A stretch of DNA of 46,021 nucleotides from positions 1-46,021 of the forward strand of contig JAPPMA010000071.1 in the NCBI GenBank assembly GCA_028819295.1, written 5' to 3'. A program made the translations under genes and the position numbers. The notes under the pieces were generated by a model. It was not told where the DNA came from. It did no database searches and saw only the letters and a program-made list of their open reading frames with translations. Shown here in pieces: positions 41,107 to 46,021 of this stretch; within the stretch, counting starts at the first letter, position 1; each line of letters begins with the position of its first letter. This stretch comes from a bacterium (lineage in GTDB: Bacteria > Actinomycetota > Acidimicrobiia > Acidimicrobiales > Bin134).

Positions 41107-43419
41107 GTGATCTCTGATGCGCTGGCCGGCAAGCGGCTGGCGATCACCGGCACGACCGGTTTTCTGGGCACCGCTCTCATGGAGCGGCTGCTGCGTTGCG
41201 TTCCCGAGGTGGAGCTGGTGCTGCTGGTGCGCCCCGCCCGCCGGGGGGTCGAGGAGCGCATCCGGCGGGAGATTATCCGCAACGACGTTTTCGACCGGCT
41301 GCGCGACCAGTTGGGCAGCGACGACTTCGAACGGCTCTGCCAGGATCAGATCACCGGCGTGGCCGGCGATGTGGGCATCGACGGCCTGGGGCTTGACGAC
41401 GCCGGCCGGGAGCTGATCGCCGGCTGCGACATCATCATCCACTCGGCCGCGGCGGTGGCGTTTGACAACCCGCTGGACACCGCGGTGGAAGTCAACCTCA
41501 TGGGGCCGGTCCGACTGGTGCAGATGCTCAACGAGATGGGAGCGTCCCCCCACTTCATCGCGGTGTCCACCTGCTATGTGGCCGGAAGCCGCCGGGGGAA
41601 CGCCCCCGAGGAGCCCCTGGCCGACGGCCCCATGTACGTGCCGGTGTCATGGCAGGACGAGGCCGACGCCAGCCGCCGTCGGCGCATCACCACCGAGACC
41701 GAGAGCCGCGACCCCGCCCGCCTGGAGGAGTTCCGCAGCAGGGCCCGCCACGAGCTGGGCGCGGCCGGCACCCCGGCGCTGGCCGCCAAGACCGAGCATC
41801 TCCGCAGCCGCTGGGTCAACGACCAGATGGTGGAAGCGGGCCGGTCGCGGGCCGCCTCGCTGGGATTCCCCGACGCCTACGCCTTCACCAAGGCGCTGGC
41901 CGAGACGGCCGTGGCCGAGATCAAAGGGGATCTCAAGGTCTCAACCGTGAGGCCGTCGATCATCGAGTCGGCCTATTCCGAGCCCTTCCCGGGGTGGATC
42001 CGGGGTTTCCGCATGGCCGAGCCCATCATCATCGGCTACGGCCGGGGTCTGCTCACCGACTTCCCCGGCATCCCCCAAGGGGTGCTGGACGTGATACCGG
42101 TGGACCTGGTGGCCGCGGCCATATGCGCGGTGGCCGCCCGGGGCCACGACCCCGACCAGGAGATCATCCAGGTGGCGTCGGGGGCAGTAAACCCGTTCCG
42201 CTTCAACCAGCTGGTCGACCTGGCCCACCGATGGTTCAGCGAGAACCCCATCTACGACGACCGAGACCAGCCCATCCCCCCGCCCAACTGGACCTATCCG
42301 GGCCGAGGGCGAGTGGTCCGCCAGCTCAAACGGCTGCGCACGGGTTTGAACGCCACCGAGCGGGTGCTGGGGCGACTGCCCATCCGAGGCCGCCAAGCTG
42401 AGATCACCGCCGATCTGGACGAGCGCCGCGATCAGGTCGAGCGGGCTCTGGGCTACGTGGAGCTCTACGGCGCCTACACTGAGTGCGAGGCCCTGTTCGG
42501 AGTCGACCGCCTGCTGGAGCTGTGGGACAGCCTGGATGGCGCCGACCAGCAGGAGTTCTGCTTCGATCCCCGGATCATCGACTGGCCCCACTATGTGGGC
42601 GACATCCACCTGCCCACCGTGGTGGCCCAGGGCCGGGTCAAGACGGCTCCGTCGGGGCGGTCGGGGCCGTCTCGAAAGGACCGCCAGCGAGCCCAGGTGC
42701 TCTCCCCCGACCGCCATATTGCGGCCTTCGACCTGGAGAACACCGTCATCGCCGCCAACGTGGTCATGTCCTACGGCTGGCTGGCCACCCGGCGGCTGCC
42801 AATGGACGAACGGGCCCGGCTGGTGGCCAAGATATTGCTGGAGGCCCCATCGCTTCTGGCGCTGGACCACCGCGACCGAAGCGACTTCCTCCGCCACTTC
42901 TACCGCCGCTACCAGGGAGCCCCGATAGAGCAGATGGCCGAGGACTCCGGCGAGATGTTCAGCGACCTGATCTTGACCCAGTCCTACCCCGCCGCCATCC
43001 GCCGGGTGCGCCAGCACCGCGCCGCCGGGCATACCACGGTGCTCATCACCGGCGCTCTCGACTTTATCGTGGAGCCGCTGCGCCCGCTTTTCGACCACAT
43101 CGTGTGCGCCGAGCTGGCCCAGTCCCACGGCGCCTACACCGGCCAGCTAGCCGAAGTGCCGCCCACCAGCGAGTCGCGCGCCGAGGTGCTGCGGGACTTC
43201 GCCAACGCCGAGGGGCTGCTCATGTCGGAGTCGGTGGCCTACGCCGACTCGGCCAGCGACCTGGCCCTGCTGGAGGCGGTGGGCTACCCGGTGGCCGTGA
43301 ACCCCGAGCCCAAGCTGGCCATGCTGGCCCGCAAGCGGGGCTGGCTCATCGAGTACTTCGACAAGGCCCCCGGCGGCCCCCGCAAGCTGCTGCCCATCGG
43401 ATCCCGGAAGGCGTCATGA
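41107..43419 (+). CDS. Fatty acyl-CoA reductase fused to a HAD-IB phosphatase-like domain
   Basis: 770 residues from GTG. Residues about 1-340 are an extended SDR of the male-sterility/FAR type: NAD(P) motif TGTTGFLGTALMERLL, HSAAAVAFD, VSTCYVAGSRRG, the catalytic YAFTKALAE and VRPSIIES. Middle: a reductase C-terminal helical part. Residues about 535-760 are a HAD hydrolase (AAFDLENTVIAANVV, VLITGALDFIVEP, AYADSASDLALLEAVG). HAD motif I is DLENT rather than DxDxT, so the usual acid/base Asp is Glu. Downstream LarA-like and PlsC genes fit a role in making or phosphorylating fatty alcohols or glycerolipids, which is inference. Confidence 0.9.
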   Translation: MISDALAGKRLAITGTTGFLGTALMERLLRCVPEVELVLLVRPARRGVEERIRREIIRNDVFDRLRDQLGSDDFERLCQDQITGVAGDVGIDGLGLDDAGRELIAGCDIIIHSAAAVAFDNPLDTAVEVNLMGPVRLVQMLNEMGASPHFIAVSTCYVAGSRRGNAPEEPLADGPMYVPVSWQDEADASRRRRITTETESRDPARLEEFRSRARHELGAAGTPALAAKTEHLRSRWVNDQMVEAGRSRAASLGFPDAYAFTKALAETAVAEIKGDLKVSTVRPSIIESAYSEPFPGWIRGFRMAEPIIIGYGRGLLTDFPGIPQGVLDVIPVDLVAAAICAVAARGHDPDQEIIQVASGAVNPFRFNQLVDLAHRWFSENPIYDDRDQPIPPPNWTYPGRGRVVRQLKRLRTGLNATERVLGRLPIRGRQAEITADLDERRDQVERALGYVELYGAYTECEALFGVDRLLELWDSLDGADQQEFCFDPRIIDWPHYVGDIHLPTVVAQGRVKTAPSGRSGPSRKDRQRAQVLSPDRHIAAFDLENTVIAANVVMSYGWLATRRLPMDERARLVAKILLEAPSLLALDHRDRSDFLRHFYRRYQGAPIEQMAEDSGEMFSDLILTQSYPAAIRRVRQHRAAGHTTVLITGALDFIVEPLRPLFDHIVCAELAQSHGAYTGQLAEVPPTSESRAEVLRDFANAEGLLMSESVAYADSASDLALLEAVGYPVAVNPEPKLAMLARKRGWLIEYFDKAPGGPRKLLPIGSRKAS

Positions 43420-43456
43420 AGAGTTCAGCTATGCAGTCCATCGGATCCCGAAAGGC
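43394..43456 (+). repeat. 19-bp direct repeat around the reductase stop codon
   Basis: CCATCGGATCCCGGAAGGC (43394-43412) recurs as CCATCGGATCCCGAAAGGC (43438-43456), one mismatch, 44 bases apart. The first copy codes for the reductase C-terminus, the second is untranslated leader of the next gene. It looks like a small tandem duplication that lengthened the intergenic spacer. Confidence 0.7.
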
Positions 43457-43471
43457 ATGGAGGAACCCGGC

Positions 43472-45085
43472 ATGAAGGATCGAGTTAGGCCAACCCCCCG
43501 GCCGGGCATGGTGCTGGAGGTAGACCGCTCCACCCCGCCCATCCTGTTCCACCACGGCGAGGGCTTCCGCACCGAGAAGCTGCCGGCGGGGCGCAGCCGG
43601 GTGATCTACCCGGCCGAGCCGCTGTTGGGGCTGGCCGACCCCGAGGGCGCCATCCGCCGGGCGCTGCTCAACCCCATAGACCAGGATCCGCTGCCCGCCC
43701 AGCTAAGGCCGGGCATGAAGCTCACCATCGCCTTCGACGACATCTCGCTGCCGCTGCCCCCCATGCGCCGCCCCGACATCCGCCAGATGGTGATCGAGCA
43801 GGTGCTGGAGATGGCCGCGGCGGCCGGGGTGGACGACGTCCACATCATCGCCGCGCTGGCCCTGCACCGGCGCATGACCGAGGACGAGCTGCGCTACTGC
43901 CTGGGCGACCGCACCTACGACGCCTTCGCCCCCTCGGGCTGCCTCTACAACCACGACGCCGAGGACCCCGACGGCATGGTGCTGTTGGGCACCACTCCCC
44001 ACGGCGAGGAGGTGCAGTTCTCCAAGCGGGCCGCGGAGAGCGACCTGGTGGTGTACGTGAACATCAACCTGGTGGCCATGGACGGCGGCCACAAGAGCAC
44101 CGCCACCGGCCTGGCCGGCTACCAGGGGCTGCGCCACCACCACAACGTCAAGACCATGCAGGAGTCCAGGTCGTTCATGGACCAGCACCGCTCCGAGCTG
44201 CACGCCTCCAACTGGCGAATGGGCAAGGTGCTGCGCGATGCCGGGGTGAAGATCTTCCAGATCGAGACCACGGTCAACAACAACACCTTCGGGGTGGACG
44301 GCCCGCTAGCCATGCTCCAGAAGCGGGAGTGGGAGTGGACGGCCAAGGATCGGGCCGCCTTCGTGGCCATGACCACGGGGCTGAAGTACGCCCCGCCCCA
44401 AATGGCCCGCCAGATCTTCCAGTCGTGGCGGGCGCCCTATGAGCTCACGTCGGTGCAGGCCGGCGAGGTGGAGGCCGTCCACAAGGTGACCACCGAGAAC
44501 GTGTACGCCCAGCACCTGGTGCCGGTGGAGGGCCAGACCGACATCTTGACCATGGGCCTGCCCTACATCTGCCCCTACAACGTGAACTCGGTGATGAACC
44601 CCATCCTGGTTATGTGCCTGGGGCTGGGCTACTTCTTCAACCTCTATCGGGGCCGCCCGCTGGTGCGGGAGGGGGGCGTGGTCATCATGGGCCACCCCAC
44701 CCGGTGGGAGTTCCACCCGGTACACCACCCCAGCTACATCGACTTCTTCGAGCAGGTGCTGGCCGACACCACCGACCCCGTCGAGATAGAGGCCCGCTAC
44801 GAGCGCCAGTTCGCCGAAGACGAGTGGTACATCCACCTGTACCGCACGTCGTACGCCTACCACGGTGTCCACCCCTTCTACATGTGGTACTGGGGGGCGC
44901 ACGCCCTTCAGCACCTGGGCGAGGTGATCATCGTGGGCGGCGACACCCGGGCGGTGCAGCGCATGGGCTTCCGCCCCGCCTCCACCCTCCAAGACGCCCT
45001 GGAGATCGCCAGCGATACCGTGGGCCGCCACCCCACCGTCACCCACCTCCACAACCCCCCCATCCTGATGGCCGATGTCAGCTAG
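43472..45085 (+). CDS. LarA-like (DUF2088) nickel-pincer-type racemase family protein
   Basis: 537 residues from the ATG preceded by GGAGG seven bases away; an earlier ATG at 43457 contains that site. Lactate-racemase N-terminal domain features: LTIAFDDISLPLPPM, ALALHRRMTEDEL, YNHDAEDPDGM and GGHKSTATGLAGYQG; the Lys of the last motif aligns with the cofactor-bearing Lys of LarA. The C-terminal half is family-specific and rich in Trp/Tyr/His. LarB/C/E cofactor genes are not in the window. Its place between reductase and acyltransferase suggests a lipid or hydroxy-acid substrate, not lactate. Confidence 0.82.
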   Translation: MKDRVRPTPRPGMVLEVDRSTPPILFHHGEGFRTEKLPAGRSRVIYPAEPLLGLADPEGAIRRALLNPIDQDPLPAQLRPGMKLTIAFDDISLPLPPMRRPDIRQMVIEQVLEMAAAAGVDDVHIIAALALHRRMTEDELRYCLGDRTYDAFAPSGCLYNHDAEDPDGMVLLGTTPHGEEVQFSKRAAESDLVVYVNINLVAMDGGHKSTATGLAGYQGLRHHHNVKTMQESRSFMDQHRSELHASNWRMGKVLRDAGVKIFQIETTVNNNTFGVDGPLAMLQKREWEWTAKDRAAFVAMTTGLKYAPPQMARQIFQSWRAPYELTSVQAGEVEAVHKVTTENVYAQHLVPVEGQTDILTMGLPYICPYNVNSVMNPILVMCLGLGYFFNLYRGRPLVREGGVVIMGHPTRWEFHPVHHPSYIDFFEQVLADTTDPVEIEARYERQFAEDEWYIHLYRTSYAYHGVHPFYMWYWGAHALQHLGEVIIVGGDTRAVQRMGFRPASTLQDALEIASDTVGRHPTVTHLHNPPILMADVS

Positions 45086-45974
45086 GCGGGTGATCTCGAA
45101 GCTGGACTTCCCCTATCGGGCGGCCCGACCGCCCGCGGGGGTGCCGCCCGCGCCCGTCGCCAAGAACCGCGGGGCCGACTACGACACCGACTGGGCCCGC
45201 AAGCCGGCGGCCCGAGCGGCCCGGCGGGTTATCACCGAAGTGGTGATGCAGCCGGCCATGGCCGCCCTGGCCCGACCCCAGCGCCGGGGCCTCGACCGGA
45301 TCGAGCGCCTGGATGGGCCGGTGATCTTCGCCGCCAACCATCACAGCCACATCGACACGCCCCTGCTGTTCACCTCCATCCCACCCCGGTGGCGGAACCG
45401 CCTGGTGGTGGGGGCGGCGGACGACTACTTCTTCACCGGAGCACTCAAGTCGGCCGCCTCCGCGCTGGTCATCGGGGCCATCCCCATCGAGCGCTCCAAG
45501 GTGGGGCGGCGCTCGGCCCGCCTGGCCGCATCGCTCATCGAGGACGGCTGGAGCCTGCTCATCTTCCCCGAGGGCGGCCGCAGCCCCGACGGCTGGGGCC
45601 AGCCCTTCCTGGGCGGCGCCGGCTACCTGGCGGTGCGCTGCGGCGTGCCGGTGGTGCCGATTCACGTGGAGGGCACCGACCGCATCCTGCCCAAGGGCCG
45701 CAACGTGCCCAAGGTGTCGGCCACCACCATCACCTTCGGCGACCCCCTGATTCCCACCGAGGAGGACAACGCCCGGCGGTTCGCGGCCCGTATCGAGGTG
45801 GCGGTGGCCACCCTGGCCGACGAGTGCGCCACCGACTGGTACCAGGCCCGCCGCCGAGCCCACGCCGGAACCACCCCCGGCCTCACCGGCCCAAACATCT
45901 CCCCCTGGCGCCGGGCCTGGGCCCTAGGCGACCGCTCCCCCCGCTCCCGCCGCCAACACCGCCGCTGGCCCTAG
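45075..45974 (+). CDS. PlsC-type 1-acylglycerol-3-phosphate acyltransferase
   Basis: 299 residues, start overlapping the LarA-like gene by 11 bases, hence coupled. Acyltransferase blocks: AANHHSHIDTPLL (HX4D), the Arg-bearing IGAIPIERSK, IFPEGGRSPDG and VPVVPIHVEGTD. It would transfer an acyl group to a lysophospholipid or an alcohol at the membrane. The C-terminal 45 residues are Arg/Pro-rich. The last 47 bases of the window hold no further gene. Confidence 0.9.
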   Translation: MSARRVISKLDFPYRAARPPAGVPPAPVAKNRGADYDTDWARKPAARAARRVITEVVMQPAMAALARPQRRGLDRIERLDGPVIFAANHHSHIDTPLLFTSIPPRWRNRLVVGAADDYFFTGALKSAASALVIGAIPIERSKVGRRSARLAASLIEDGWSLLIFPEGGRSPDGWGQPFLGGAGYLAVRCGVPVVPIHVEGTDRILPKGRNVPKVSATTITFGDPLIPTEEDNARRFAARIEVAVATLADECATDWYQARRRAHAGTTPGLTGPNISPWRRAWALGDRSPRSRRQHRRWP

Positions 45975-46021
45975 TGGTGTGTCTTGGGTTTATTCGCGCG
46001 TGTCCTGCTAGGCATCGACGC

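Overview
The window is about 46 kb of high-GC DNA with dense, often overlapping genes, GTG/TTG starts and an actinobacterial gene set: a PyrR-led pyrimidine operon, a DUF222/HNH (13E12-type) endonuclease, a BCCT betaine carrier, a LarA-like protein beside a fatty acyl reductase, and MurF/Ddl. No rRNA gene or other marker fixes the taxon. My inference is an actinomycetote, most likely Acidimicrobiia, from an osmotically variable (perhaps marine) habitat.

Layout. (1) 1-1750: three tandem secreted paralogs with a neocarzinostatin-like fold and an MPATG sortase-type anchor, one carrying a Met/Asp repeat tail and cut by the window edge. (2) 1894-5318: a tyrosine-phosphatase-like gene, tail to tail with a four-gene 2-oxoacid:ferredoxin oxidoreductase operon. 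(3) 5539-10016: two divergent amidohydrolase-2 genes, a DUF4143 ATPase, and a chimeric remnant joining an amidohydrolase head to a CoxL tail. (4) 10072-12688: an HMG-CoA-synthase-like/DUF35 protein and a thiolase. (5) 12790-22831: efp, nusB and the pyrimidine operon pyrR-pyrB-pyrC-carA-carB-pyrD-pyrF. All pyr genes run on the minus strand, most joined by ATGA overlaps, behind a leader with a PyrR-binding hairpin, an antiterminator and a terminator. (6) 22903-27106: a Baeyer-Villiger-type monooxygenase, an NCS2 nucleobase permease with an ATPase-like tail, and a cupin. (7) 27131-32149: the most unusual locus, an apparent operon of a BCCT carrier, a ProX-like lipoprotein, and a 698-residue protein joining a ProX-like domain to a GluR0-like, K+-filter ligand-gated channel. 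(8) 32480-33954: tRNA-Val(CAC) and an amidase. (9) 34.0-37.2 kb: a scrap yard with a murF/ddl remnant, an AT-rich DUF2235 hydrolase, an unresolved disrupted gene, a frameshifted CCA-adding-enzyme tail and a nonsense-interrupted RCC1-repeat gene. (10) 37227-39620: divergent murF and ddl. (11) 39803-41056: the HNH endonuclease gene. (12) 41107-45974: acyl-CoA reductase/HAD fusion, LarA-like protein and PlsC-type acyltransferase, apparently one lipid operon.

How they work together. The pyr block is a nearly complete de novo UMP pathway (pyrE and pyrK are not in the window) with its own attenuator. The 27-32 kb operon looks like a betaine uptake and sensing module: the carrier would import betaine, the lipoprotein would bind it outside the membrane, and the fused receptor-channel would turn binding of betaine and/or an amino acid into K+ flux. 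That last role is inference from architecture. Several entries rest on family recognition by eye; no database search was possible.
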